Shown: positions 1 through 5,841 of the stretch, one piece after another
Position numbering within the stretch: position 1 is the first letter of the stretch
How the letters are laid out: each line of letters opens with the position of its first letter
Assembly: GCA_024642765.1 (NCBI GenBank)
Contig: JAHEAM010000174.1
Span: forward strand, 1-7,574
Direction of reading: 5' to 3'
Length of the DNA stretch: 7,574 nt
DNA from: Planctomycetaceae bacterium
GTDB taxonomy: Bacteria; Planctomycetota; Planctomycetia; Pirellulales; Pirellulaceae
Translations under genes and position numbers: made by a program
Notes under the pieces: model-generated
What the model was told of the DNA's origin: nothing
What the model saw: only the letters and a program-made list of their open reading frames with translations
Databases searched by the model: none

Positions 1-536
1 TCGTGATGTATCAGGCCAACATGCGTCAGGGTACGCGGGGCACGAAGTCGCGTGCCGATGTGTCTGGTTCAACGAAGAAAATGTACAAGCAAAAAGGCAC
101 AGGCAACGCCCGGGCTGGTAGTAAGCGATCAAATATCCGGCGTGGTGGTGGTCATGCGTTTGCGTTGCGAACTCGGGATTTTTCCTATCGGTTGCCAAAG
201 AAAGCGGTCCGTTTGGCGACGCGAATGGCAATCGCCGGCAAGATCCAGGATAATGAAGTTGTGGTTGTGGATGACTTTGGTTTGTCGGCACCGAAAACAA
301 AGGAAGTTGCAGGCTTCTTGAAGGCGATCGGGTTGGAAGGTAAAAGCACTCTGATCACGACTAGTGGTTTGGATCCAGTCGTGTTTCGTAGTGCTCGTAA
401 TATTGATCGCGTGTCAGTGTCGCCAGTCGCGGAGCTTAACGCTTGGGCTGTGCTGAAGCCAAGTCGAGTTGTGTTTACTCGAGCGGCTTTGGATTGGGCG
501 AAAGAGCAAGCGTCGGCTCAGGCGACTGCCAAATAG
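1..536 (+). CDS. rplD: 50S ribosomal protein L4, 5'-truncated by the window edge
   Basis: L4 binds 23S rRNA early in 50S assembly, and its long loop helps line the polypeptide exit tunnel. The frame is open from the window edge (codons in phase from base 3) to TAG at 534-536, giving 177 visible residues. Compared with the usual length of a little over 200, roughly 30-40 N-terminal residues lie upstream. Family signs include MRQGTRGTKSRADVSGS near visible residues 7-23, then KQKGTGNARAGS (29-40) and RRGGGHAF (46-53), which form the basic extended loop. APKTKE (96-101) and the ARNIDRV segment (131-137) mark the C-terminal globular part. It is the first gene in the window and is followed 70 bp later by rplW, the normal S10-operon order. 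In E. coli, L4 also represses its own operon through the S10 leader. That leader would lie outside this window, so the mechanism cannot be judged here. The ATG at 6 is an internal codon, not the true start. Confidence 0.97.
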   Translation, partial: VMYQANMRQGTRGTKSRADVSGSTKKMYKQKGTGNARAGSKRSNIRRGGGHAFALRTRDFSYRLPKKAVRLATRMAIAGKIQDNEVVVVDDFGLSAPKTKEVAGFLKAIGLEGKSTLITTSGLDPVVFRSARNIDRVSVSPVAELNAWAVLKPSRVVFTRAALDWAKEQASAQATAK

Positions 537-606
537 TGGTTTGTTTGCATGTCGTCGGTCCGCAAAAGTTGATTGCGAAAACAAGAAATATTAGTTGGAG
601 TTTGTG

Positions 607-939
607 ATGTCGAAAAAAGTGGCGAGCAATAAGAAAACCGGTGTGAAAACCAAGCTCAAGCTGGAACCGCATCAAATCATTCTCCGACCTTTGGTGACAG
701 AAAAAGGCGTCTATCAGTCGGAAGTTGCGAACCACTATGCCTTCGAGGTTAATCCTTTGGCAACCAAGACTGAAATCAAGCAAGCTGTTCAGCAGCTTTT
801 TGACGTTGAGGTTGGCAAGGTTGCGACTCAAAACCGCAAGGGCAAGGCTCGGCGTTATCGACAAGGCATCGGTCACACAAAAGGCATGAAGAAAGCAATC
901 GTTCGCGTTAAAGGTGACGGACGAATCGACTTCGTTTAG
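607..939 (+). CDS. rplW: 50S ribosomal protein L23
   Basis: L23 sits at the exit of the 50S peptide tunnel, where it docks trigger factor and the signal recognition particle. The ATG at 607 gives 110 residues and has a GGAG ribosome binding site at 597-600 with six bases of spacing. An in-frame TTG at 595 overlaps that site and is unlikely to be the start. The family core begins at about residue 24 with ILRPLVTEKG. It continues through YAFEVNPLATKTEIKQAVQQLF and VATQNRKGKARRYRQGIG to AIVRVKGDGRIDF at the end. The first 23 residues are a lysine-rich extension (MSKKVASNKKTGVKTKLKLE...) ahead of the conserved core. E. coli L23 has a shorter lead-in. The gene lies 70 bp after rplD and 65 bp before rplB. 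Confidence 0.97.
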   Translation: MSKKVASNKKTGVKTKLKLEPHQIILRPLVTEKGVYQSEVANHYAFEVNPLATKTEIKQAVQQLFDVEVGKVATQNRKGKARRYRQGIGHTKGMKKAIVRVKGDGRIDFV

Positions 940-1004
940 TCTGCGATGATTTTGAAGTTCAATTGGGCGGTGTTTGTCGCCAAAAAATAATTAGGATTTG
1001 ATTA

Positions 1005-1862
1005 ATGGGAATTCGACATTACAAACCGACATCTGCTGGGCGTCGCGACGCGTCGGTCAGCGATTTCGCGGAGTTGACGAAGGGTGCTATTCCTGAGAAG
1101 AGCCTGCTTCGTCCGAAGAAGAAAACGGGCGGTCGTAATAATCAAGGTAAGATCACGGCGCGTCATCGTGGTGGCGGTCATAAGCAAATGTATCGCGTTA
1201 TCGATTTTCGTCGCGATAAAGACTCGGTTGTGGCAAGCGTGAATTCGATCCAGTACGATCCCAACCGCAATGCGCGTATTGCTCTGTTGCATTTTGTGGA
1301 TGGTGAAAAGCGTTACATTATCGCTCCGGACGGGTTGAAGGCTGGCGACAAAGTTCAGAACGGTCCTGACTCGCCACCGAACGTTGGCAATTGTATGCCT
1401 CTTAAAAACATTCCTTTGGCCACTGAGATTCATTGCATTGAATTGAAGCCCGGCCAAGGAGCTGAGTTGTGCCGCAGTGCGGGTTCAAGTGCTACATTGA
1501 TGGCTCGTGAAGCTGAGTGGGCTCAGATTTCTCTGCCTAGTGGTGAGATTCGACGGGTCCCGGCCAATTGCCGAGCGTCGATTGGAAAAGTAAGCAACTC
1601 CGATCATATGAATGTTGTTTTGGGGAAAGCCGGGCGAACACGCTGGCTTGGCCGTCGACCGCATGTTCGCGGTACCGCAATGAACCCGATCGATCACCCG
1701 CACGGTGGTGGTGAAGGTCGAACAAAAGGTGGGCGCCATCCAGTTAGTCCGCAAGGAAAGCCAGCCAAGGGCGGTGGAACACGAAAACGTGGCAAGGCAT
1801 CGAACTCGGCGATCTTGCGTCGTCGTCGCTCACGCCGTTACGGTCAGTTGAAATTGAGATAG
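1005..1862 (+). CDS. rplB: 50S ribosomal protein L2
   Basis: L2 is a primary 23S rRNA binder, needed for subunit joining and close to the peptidyl transferase centre. The frame encodes 285 residues. The ATG at 1005 has AGGA at 993-996, eight bases upstream. The N-terminal RNA-binding part shows GRNNQGKITARHRGGGHK at 43-60. The C-terminal domain shows RGTAMNPIDHPHGGGEGR at 222-239. H231 in DHPHGGGE corresponds by motif to the conserved histidine (E. coli His229) implicated in ribosome function. The basic tail is rich in Gly, Arg and Lys and ends RRRRSRRYGQLKLR. At 285 residues it is about a dozen longer than the E. coli protein (273), mostly because of this tail. The gap to rpsS is 102 bp and contains inverted and direct repeats, described separately. 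Identification is secure. Confidence 0.98.
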   Translation: MGIRHYKPTSAGRRDASVSDFAELTKGAIPEKSLLRPKKKTGGRNNQGKITARHRGGGHKQMYRVIDFRRDKDSVVASVNSIQYDPNRNARIALLHFVDGEKRYIIAPDGLKAGDKVQNGPDSPPNVGNCMPLKNIPLATEIHCIELKPGQGAELCRSAGSSATLMAREAEWAQISLPSGEIRRVPANCRASIGKVSNSDHMNVVLGKAGRTRWLGRRPHVRGTAMNPIDHPHGGGEGRTKGGRHPVSPQGKPAKGGGTRKRGKASNSAILRRRRSRRYGQLKLR

Positions 1863-1878
1863 TCCAATTCAAAAGGAC

Positions 1879-1912
1879 TTTCGTGACCTGGGATGTGCCT
1901 GGACTCACGAAA
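1879..1912 (+). promoter_or_regulatory. Possible stem-loop between rplB and rpsS
   Basis: A perfect 8-bp inverted repeat pairs TTTCGTGA (1879-1886) with TCACGAAA (1905-1912), leaving an 18-base loop. A further copy of TCACGAA lies at 1943-1949, just before the weak S19 ribosome binding region. The left arm could therefore pair with either copy, giving two mutually exclusive folds. A small AGTCC/GGACT stem (1861-1865 with 1875-1879) lies just upstream and shares one base with the left arm. No T-run follows, so it is not an intrinsic terminator. A role as a translational control element or protein site is inference only. Confidence 0.3.
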
Positions 1913-1964
1913 AAGATAAGCGGTTCGAAACAAAAAGTTGAATCACGAATTGTGAAAAGAAGTT

Positions 1965-2231
1965 ATGAGTAGATCGCAAAAAAAAGGACCTTATGTAGAC
2001 GAGAACGTTTACAAAAAGGTTGCGAAGTTGGACGCCGCTGGAAAAAAGGACGCCATCAAGACTTGGGCAAGGTCGTGTACGGTGATTCCTGAATTCGTCG
2101 GACATACCTTCATGGTCCATAATGGAAAGCAGCATCTTAAAGTTTATATCACCGAAGAAATGGTGGGGCATAAGCTGGGTGAGTTCGCTCCCACGAGGAC
2201 CTTCAAGGGCCACTCGGGTGGCAAGAAATAG
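1965..2231 (+). CDS. rpsS: 30S ribosomal protein S19
   Basis: S19 is in the head of the 30S subunit, next to S13 and S14, and contacts A-site tRNA and the B1 bridges to the 50S. The 88-residue product is slightly shorter than E. coli S19 (92). Family motifs run from the start: SRSQKKGPYVD (2-12), IKTWARSCTVIPEFVGHTFMVHNGK (31-55), YITEEMVGHKLGEFAPTRTFKGH (61-83), then a short basic end (SGGKK). The ATG at 1965 is the only start that keeps the conserved N-terminus. The upstream sequence is purine-rich (GAAAAGAAG) but has no strong Shine-Dalgarno match. The gene lies between rplB and rplV as expected, with 102 bp before it and 68 bp after it. Confidence 0.97.
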   Translation: MSRSQKKGPYVDENVYKKVAKLDAAGKKDAIKTWARSCTVIPEFVGHTFMVHNGKQHLKVYITEEMVGHKLGEFAPTRTFKGHSGGKK

Positions 2232-2299
2232 GTTTGGGTTGGTGAGCCGTTTTCCTAACGGAATTGAGTTTGTTTTTTTGACAGTTGAGTACTTCGAAA

Positions 2300-2644
2300 A
2301 TGTTTACCGCCACACATCGCTTTGCTCGAATTAGCCCTCGAAAGGTCCGTCATTTGGCGGATTTGGTTCGCGGGAAGTTCGTAGACGAAGCATTAGATGC
2401 ATTGAAATTTCAGCCTCACCGCGGTGCACGCATGTTGGAAAAAGTGATTCGCAGTGCGGCGGCAAATGCACAGGACCCTGAGCAGAATTCAGGGAAAGTT
2501 GCTGCCTTCCGCGACTTGTACATTTCCGATGCTCGCATCGATGGCGGGCCAATGTTCAAGCGAATTCAACCGCGGGCCCGAGGCATGGCGTTTATGATTA
2601 AGAAGCGAATGTCGCATATCCAAGTGTCGGTGTCGGAAGTTTAA
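2300..2644 (+). CDS. rplV: 50S ribosomal protein L22
   Basis: L22 binds all domains of 23S rRNA, and its beta-hairpin lines the exit tunnel near the macrolide-binding constriction. From the ATG at 2300 it is 114 residues. The opening MFTATHRFARISPRKVR resembles the family start (M-x4-HR-x-AR) seen in E. coli L22. An in-frame TTG at 2285 would add five residues (MSTSK) but has no ribosome binding site, so I prefer 2300. The start remains somewhat uncertain, because only a GAG at 2287-2289 lies upstream. Conserved segments include ADLVRGK (20-26), RGARMLEKVIRSAAANA (41-57) and the tunnel hairpin region with DGGPMFKRIQPRARGMAF (81-98). The end is KKRMSHIQVSVSEV. It lies 68 bp after rpsS and 70 bp before rpsC. 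Confidence 0.95.
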   Translation: MFTATHRFARISPRKVRHLADLVRGKFVDEALDALKFQPHRGARMLEKVIRSAAANAQDPEQNSGKVAAFRDLYISDARIDGGPMFKRIQPRARGMAFMIKKRMSHIQVSVSEV

Positions 2645-2714
2645 GTGTTGGCCGGCAGTGTTCTAACCGAGCATTGTCAATCCATTGCAGAATTGAATAG
2701 CAGGACGAGCAAAA

Positions 2715-3422
2715 ATGGGTCAAAAAGTTAATCCCGTCGGATACCGAACAGGCGTGATGATGGGCTGGAAAAGTCGTTGGTACGCGCCGAAAGAAGAGTT
2801 TTCGACGTTGTTACTGGAAGACAGGAAACTTAGAACATTCATCAAAAAGCATCCGACGCGCAACTATTCGGCAGCGGGGATTGATCGGATCGAAATTGAA
2901 CGAACTCGCGATGAAGTTAAGGTGATTTTGTTTGTGGCGCGTCCCGGGTTGATCATCGGCAAAAAAGGTCAGGAGATCGAGCTTTTGCAAGAAGAGCTGC
3001 AAAACCTGACCGGTCGACGCATCAATTTGAAAATCGAAGAAATTGGTCGTCCCGACATTTATGCTCAACTGGTTGCCGAGAAGATTGCTGAACAGTTATC
3101 TAAACGCTCAAGCTTCCGACGCACGATGAAACGAGCGTCGGAAGAATCGATGGATGCCGGAGCCAAGGGAATCAAGATTCAATTGGCGGGGCGACTAGGC
3201 GGTGCTGAAATGGCTCGCCGCGAAAAACAAATTAGCGGTTCAATGCCGCTGAGCACGTTACGTGCAAAAATTGATTATGGGTTCACCGAGGCTATGACCG
3301 CACAAGGTCACCTGGGTGTTCAGGTCTGGATTAACCAAGGTACTTACGGAGACGACACCGATGGCGCTGATGCCCAAGCGGGTCAAGCATCGAAAGGTCC
3401 AAAGAGGTCGTATAAAAGGTAA
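2715..3422 (+). CDS. rpsC: 30S ribosomal protein S3
   Basis: S3 lies at the mRNA entry of the 30S head and contributes to helicase activity on incoming mRNA. The frame encodes 235 residues from ATG 2715, with AGGA at 2702-2705 as ribosome binding site. The start MGQKVNPVGYRTG is typical. The KH RNA-binding domain shows GLIIGKKG at 78-85 with the GxxG loop GKKG at 82-85. The C-terminal domain shows GAKGIKIQLAGRLGGAEMAR (149-168), then STLRAKIDYGF (180-190) and GVQVWINQG (201-209). The last ~20 residues (DGADAQAGQASKGPKRSYKR) form a variable tail. This tail is encoded by DNA that also encodes the start of L16 in another frame, a 62-bp overlap. Such coupling suggests linked translation of S3 and L16. 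Confidence 0.98.
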   Translation: MGQKVNPVGYRTGVMMGWKSRWYAPKEEFSTLLLEDRKLRTFIKKHPTRNYSAAGIDRIEIERTRDEVKVILFVARPGLIIGKKGQEIELLQEELQNLTGRRINLKIEEIGRPDIYAQLVAEKIAEQLSKRSSFRRTMKRASEESMDAGAKGIKIQLAGRLGGAEMARREKQISGSMPLSTLRAKIDYGFTEAMTAQGHLGVQVWINQGTYGDDTDGADAQAGQASKGPKRSYKR

Positions 3423-3777
3423 TGCGACTCGAGGAAATCGAGTTGTGTTAGGCGACTTTGGACTTCAATCGCTTGACGGCGGTTGGCTAAAGGCTCAGAC
3501 GATCGAGGCCGGACGTATCGCAGCACAGCAATACATTCGGGGCGAAGGTCGGTTGTATATTCGTGTGTTCCCACACCGATCGATCACTTCGCGCCCTCTG
3601 GAAACTCGGATGGGTAAGGGTAAGGGTGAGCCGGCGGCCTGGGTTGCCACAATTCATCCGGGCACCATTTTGTATGAGTTGTCTGGAGTGACGGAAGAGC
3701 AAGCGAAGATTTGTTTTGCTCGTTTGGCGCACAAAATGCCGCTGAAGGTTCGAATGGTCAAACGCCGTTCGCACTAA
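3361..3777 (+). CDS. rplP: 50S ribosomal protein L16
   Basis: L16 helps shape the A-site tRNA pocket and organises the central 50S region late in assembly. From ATG 3361 it has 138 residues, the normal family length, starting MALMPKRVKHRKVQRGRIKG. GGAG at 3348-3351 sits nine bases upstream and supports this start. The ATG at 3370 (MPKR) is an alternative, and an earlier in-frame TTG-type start at 3316 would be non-homologous. Motifs include GDFGLQSL (31-38), ETRMGKGKGEP (81-91), HPGTILYELSGVTEEQA (99-115) and AHKMPLKVRMVKR (123-135). R83 in RMGKGKG matches by motif the E. coli arginine (Arg81) that is hydroxylated by a 2-oxoglutarate oxygenase. Its first 62 bp lie inside the end of rpsC. No start after the rpsC stop would retain the basic N-terminus. 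Confidence 0.97.
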   Translation: MALMPKRVKHRKVQRGRIKGNATRGNRVVLGDFGLQSLDGGWLKAQTIEAGRIAAQQYIRGEGRLYIRVFPHRSITSRPLETRMGKGKGEPAAWVATIHPGTILYELSGVTEEQAKICFARLAHKMPLKVRMVKRRSH

Positions 3778-3883
3778 TGTAGCGTTGGATGATTCACAGC
3801 TCGGTGATTGTTTGTCATTTCGCCGACGGTGATACGAAAAGAATTAAGACGAATCGCTAGTGGTTCACACGGGATTAGGAAAG

Positions 3884-4099
3884 ATGAAAGATCGAGAAAA
3901 CAGCGCGAGTGCATTGCGACAAATGAGCGACGAGCAATTGGCTGCCAGCCTGCGAGAGGCGTGCACGAAATTGTTTAAGTTGCGTGTTCAATCGCAAACG
4001 GATCGCTTGGATGCACCAACAGAGGTTCGGCGCAATCGTCGATTGATTGCTCGGATCAAAACGATCCAAGGTCAGCGGGTGACGGCTTCCGCAAAATAA
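3884..4099 (+). CDS. rpmC: 50S ribosomal protein L29
   Basis: L29 is a small two-helix protein near the tunnel exit, next to L23. The ATG at 3884 gives 71 residues, a little longer than E. coli L29 (63). AGGA at 3877-3880 lies upstream but unusually close (three bases). An in-frame GTG at 3860 would give 79 residues with the non-homologous lead MVHTGLGK, so I reject it. The family pattern is visible as ALRQMSDEQLAASLREACTKLFKLRVQ (10-36) for helix one. RRNRRLIARIKTIQ (49-62) forms helix two and includes the usual basic IARIKT segment. The gene sits 106 bp after rplP and 100 bp before rpsQ, its standard position. The short length makes motif evidence thinner than for its neighbours, but context removes doubt. 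Confidence 0.94.
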   Translation: MKDRENSASALRQMSDEQLAASLREACTKLFKLRVQSQTDRLDAPTEVRRNRRLIARIKTIQGQRVTASAK

Positions 4100-4199
4100 G
4101 TCGGTACAAAAGTAGTCGTCATTTACGACCGCGGAAAAGTGCAAAAAAGTTGAGTACGAAAGTTTGGTTGGAATTTAAGAATGGGTTGGACGGTGAAAA

Positions 4200-4520
4200 A
4201 TGCCTAAGCGCGTATTGATTGGTAAAGTGACCAGCGACAAAATGAATAAGACCCGTGTGGTTGAAATCAGCCGTAAGGTTCGACACCCAAAGTACGGGAA
4301 GTTCATTCGCCACAAAACGACCTGTCACGTTCATGACGAAGAAAACGTGTCAGGCTTGGGTGACACAGTGCGGATCATTGAATCTCGACCTTTCTCCAGA
4401 ACCAAGCGTTGGCTGTTAACGGAAGTCGTTGCGAAAACAACCGATGTGGATTTGGCGGCTATCAAGGCAGCTGCGGCTGTCGAGCATCAAACCACTGACG
4501 ATTCGCCAGCATCGACTTAG
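4200..4520 (+). CDS. rpsQ: 30S ribosomal protein S17 with a C-terminal extension
   Basis: S17 is a primary 16S rRNA binder with an OB-fold, acting early in 30S body assembly. The ATG at 4200 is preceded by GGTGA (4192-4196), which matches part of the anti-Shine-Dalgarno complement. The 106-residue product contains the full family core. GKVTSDKMNKTRVVEISRKVRHPKYGKFI spans 8-36, HVHDEEN 43-49, GLGDTVRIIESRPFSRTKRW 52-71 and LLTEVVAK 72-79. After about residue 80 comes a tail of some 26 residues, TDVDLAAIKAAAAVEHQTTDDSPAST. It is alanine-rich, acidic and Ser/Thr-rich, and it is absent from E. coli S17 (84 residues). Its function is unknown. This is the last gene of the S10-type half. The 90-bp gap after it contains a tandem repeat. 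Confidence 0.97.
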   Translation: MPKRVLIGKVTSDKMNKTRVVEISRKVRHPKYGKFIRHKTTCHVHDEENVSGLGDTVRIIESRPFSRTKRWLLTEVVAKTTDVDLAAIKAAAAVEHQTTDDSPAST

Positions 4521-4538
4521 TTTTGGATAGCGTAAGAC

Positions 4539-4570
4539 ATTGCTGACAGCTCAGTATTGCTAACAGCTCA
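4539..4570 (+). repeat. Near-perfect tandem direct repeat at the S10/spc junction
   Basis: ATTGCTGACAGCTCA (4539-4553) is followed by ATTGCTAACAGCTCA (4556-4570). The copies match at 14 of 15 positions, with a period of 17 bp. Each copy contains the palindromic core AGCT. The repeat sits between the rpsQ stop and the rplN start, where E. coli has the promoter of the separate spc operon. It could be a recent slippage duplication or a pair of sites for a regulator. The sequence alone cannot decide. Confidence 0.6.
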
Positions 4571-4586
4571 CAAGAATCATTAATAC
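4557..4586 (+). promoter_or_regulatory. Weak promoter-like pair upstream of rplN
   Basis: TTGCTA (4557-4562) and TAATAC (4581-4586) are separated by 18 bases and loosely resemble sigma-70 -35 and -10 boxes (4/6 and 3/6 matches). The position at the S10/spc boundary is the main reason to note it. The match is poor, planctomycete promoters are not well described by this consensus, and the element overlaps the tandem repeat. Treat it as a candidate only. Confidence 0.15.
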
Positions 4587-4610
4587 AGACAATCAAAAAG
4601 ACAATTAGCC

Positions 4611-4979
4611 ATGATTCAACAGGAAAGCCGCTTGCAAGTCGCCGATAACACCGGTGCCAAAGAAATTATGTGTATCAAAGTGTTGGGTGGGTCGCGACGC
4701 CGCTTTGCTGGTCTTGGTGATGTCATCATTTGCAGCGTTAAAAGCGTGATTCCCGGCAGCGAAATTAAGAAGAAATCTGTCGTGCGTGCGGTGATTGTAC
4801 GAACGAAGAAATCGACACGACGCGAAGACGGCAGCTATATTCGCTTCGATAGTAACGCAGCGGTAATCATCGACAAAGACAACAATCCTCGTGGAACCCG
4901 TATTTTCGGGGCCGTTGCTCGCGAGCTGCGTGACCAAAATTTCATGAAAATCGTCAGCTTGGCAAACGAAGTTATTTAG
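4611..4979 (+). CDS. rplN: 50S ribosomal protein L14
   Basis: L14 binds 23S rRNA at the subunit interface, contacts L19, and forms bridge B8 to the 30S. It is also the docking site for the silencing factor RsfS in many bacteria. The 122-residue length is canonical. Motifs are MIQQESRLQVADNTGAKEIMCIKVLGGS (1-28), GDVIICSVKSVIPG (36-49), KKKSVVRAVIVRTKK (53-67), IRFDSNAAVIID (77-88), NPRGTRIFGAVARELR (92-107) and the end MKIVSLANEVI. The ATG at 4611 is fixed by homology. No clear Shine-Dalgarno sequence precedes it, and the upstream 35 bases are A-rich. It opens the spc-type half. The next gene should be rplX (L24), but rplE follows after only 79 bp. Confidence 0.98.
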   Translation: MIQQESRLQVADNTGAKEIMCIKVLGGSRRRFAGLGDVIICSVKSVIPGSEIKKKSVVRAVIVRTKKSTRREDGSYIRFDSNAAVIIDKDNNPRGTRIFGAVARELRDQNFMKIVSLANEVI

Positions 4980-5058
4980 ACATAAAACGCATTTTAGAAC
5001 TTGAGCCACGCCTTTTCGAATTCGATTCGGAACTGCTTTGGGAGTTAAACAGAGAACA

Positions 5059-5622
5059 ATGAAACCTCGATTACATCAACTTTATCTGGATCAGATTCAA
5101 GGCGAGATGGCGGCCAAGTTTGACATCAAGAATGTCATGGCCGTCCCACGTCTGGAGAAGATCGTGATCAACATGGGCGTCGGCTTAGCGTTGACGGATA
5201 AGAAAGTTTTGGAAGAAGCTGCAGAAGCGCTCACATTGATAGCCGGTCAAAAATCGGTGATTACGAAAGCCCGCAAGTCGATCGCGGGATTCAAGTTACG
5301 TGAGGGCGTTTCGATTGGCTGTAAAGTCACGTTGCGTGGCTCAAAAATGTATGAATTCATGGATCGATTGTTTACGTTTGCTTTGCCTCGCGTTCGTGAC
5401 TTTCGAGGCGTCAGCACGAAAGCGTTTGACGGCCAAGGGAATTACAGCTTGGGCTTGACTGAGTATTTGGTGTTTGCCGAATTGAACCCTGATAAGTTCA
5501 CACGGTCCCAAGGAATGAACATTGCGTTCGTGTCGACGGCCAAAACAGACGAGCAGGGCCGAGAACTGTTACGGATGTTTGGCATGCCTTTCCGCGACCG
5601 CAAAACGGTGGAAGCCGCATAG
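5059..5622 (+). CDS. rplE: 50S ribosomal protein L5
   Basis: L5 binds 5S rRNA together with L18 and forms part of the central protuberance, touching P-site tRNA and S13. From ATG 5059 there are 187 residues, close to the family norm of about 180. An in-frame TTG at 5038 would add seven residues. The start MKPRLHQLYLDQI aligns better with the family, although the only ribosome binding candidates are GGGAG at 5040-5044 (rather distant) and AGAGA at 5051-5055. Signature segments are NVMAVPRLEKIVINMGVG (25-42), IAGQKSVITKARKSIAGFKLREG (61-83), IGCKVTLRG (86-94), FALPRVRDFRGVS (107-119), FDGQGNYSLGL (123-133) and TAKTDEQGRELLRMFGMPF (160-178). It follows rplN directly, without rplX, and precedes an unusual 219-bp gap. 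Confidence 0.97.
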   Translation: MKPRLHQLYLDQIQGEMAAKFDIKNVMAVPRLEKIVINMGVGLALTDKKVLEEAAEALTLIAGQKSVITKARKSIAGFKLREGVSIGCKVTLRGSKMYEFMDRLFTFALPRVRDFRGVSTKAFDGQGNYSLGLTEYLVFAELNPDKFTRSQGMNIAFVSTAKTDEQGRELLRMFGMPFRDRKTVEAA

Positions 5623-5841
5623 GGCGTATGCCTGCGATTTGTCTCGCTTTTAGCAATTAGGTTTATTTCATCTGAAAACTTGTTGCTGGAAATGGTGTGC
5701 GGATCGCTTGGGGTTAAGAAGATTTGAGTAGAAGGTTGTTGGTTTCGTTTTGAGAGATTTGTCCATCTATTTATGGTGGAATTTATTTGTCCAAGACGAA
5801 TTTTTGAAACGGTACATTAGAAGTTTTTCGCAGGATTTGTT
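5623..5841 (+). other. 219-bp intergenic region between rplE and rpsN with no gene seen
   Basis: This is the longest gap in the window and is T-rich. No frame within it reads as a ribosomal protein, and it is too short for a full L24. Right after the rplE stop there is a small stem GCGA/TCGC (5634-5637 with 5644-5647) followed by TTTT. It is too weak to call a terminator. Further on, ATTTGTCCA occurs twice (5757-5765 and 5785-5793). A promoter-like TTGAGA (5750-5755) with TATGGT (5772-5777) at 16-base spacing lies around the first copy. These features might mark an internal transcription boundary or a scar of rearrangement, but neither is demonstrated. Confidence 0.5.

Noticed and set aside
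963..983. Hairpin GGCG/CGCC before rplB as a terminator
   Set aside because: The stem is short and is followed by an A-run on the + strand. The minus strand has no T-run after it either.
1002..1457. Open frame of 151 codons on the minus strand, opposite rplB
   Set aside because: It lies entirely within the unmistakable L2 gene, has no recognisable family features, and is a by-product of rplB codon composition.
2247..2279. Hairpin CCGTT/AACGG (2247-2251 with 2257-2261) followed by seven Ts (2273-2279), as a terminator
   Set aside because: The stem is only 5 bp and the T-run begins 11 bases after it. A terminator here would also cut the operon between rpsS and rplV.
3860..3883. GTG at 3860 as the start of L29
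   Set aside because: It adds a non-homologous lead and lacks a good ribosome binding site. The ATG at 3884 has AGGA just upstream and fits the family start.
4115..4129. GTCGT/ACGAC stem-loop in the rpmC-rpsQ gap
   Set aside because: A 5-bp stem is common by chance in a gap of this size, and no flanking element supports a role.
4605..5009. Open frame of 134 codons on the minus strand, opposite rplN
   Set aside because: It mirrors the complete L14 gene, and its translation has no recognisable domain.
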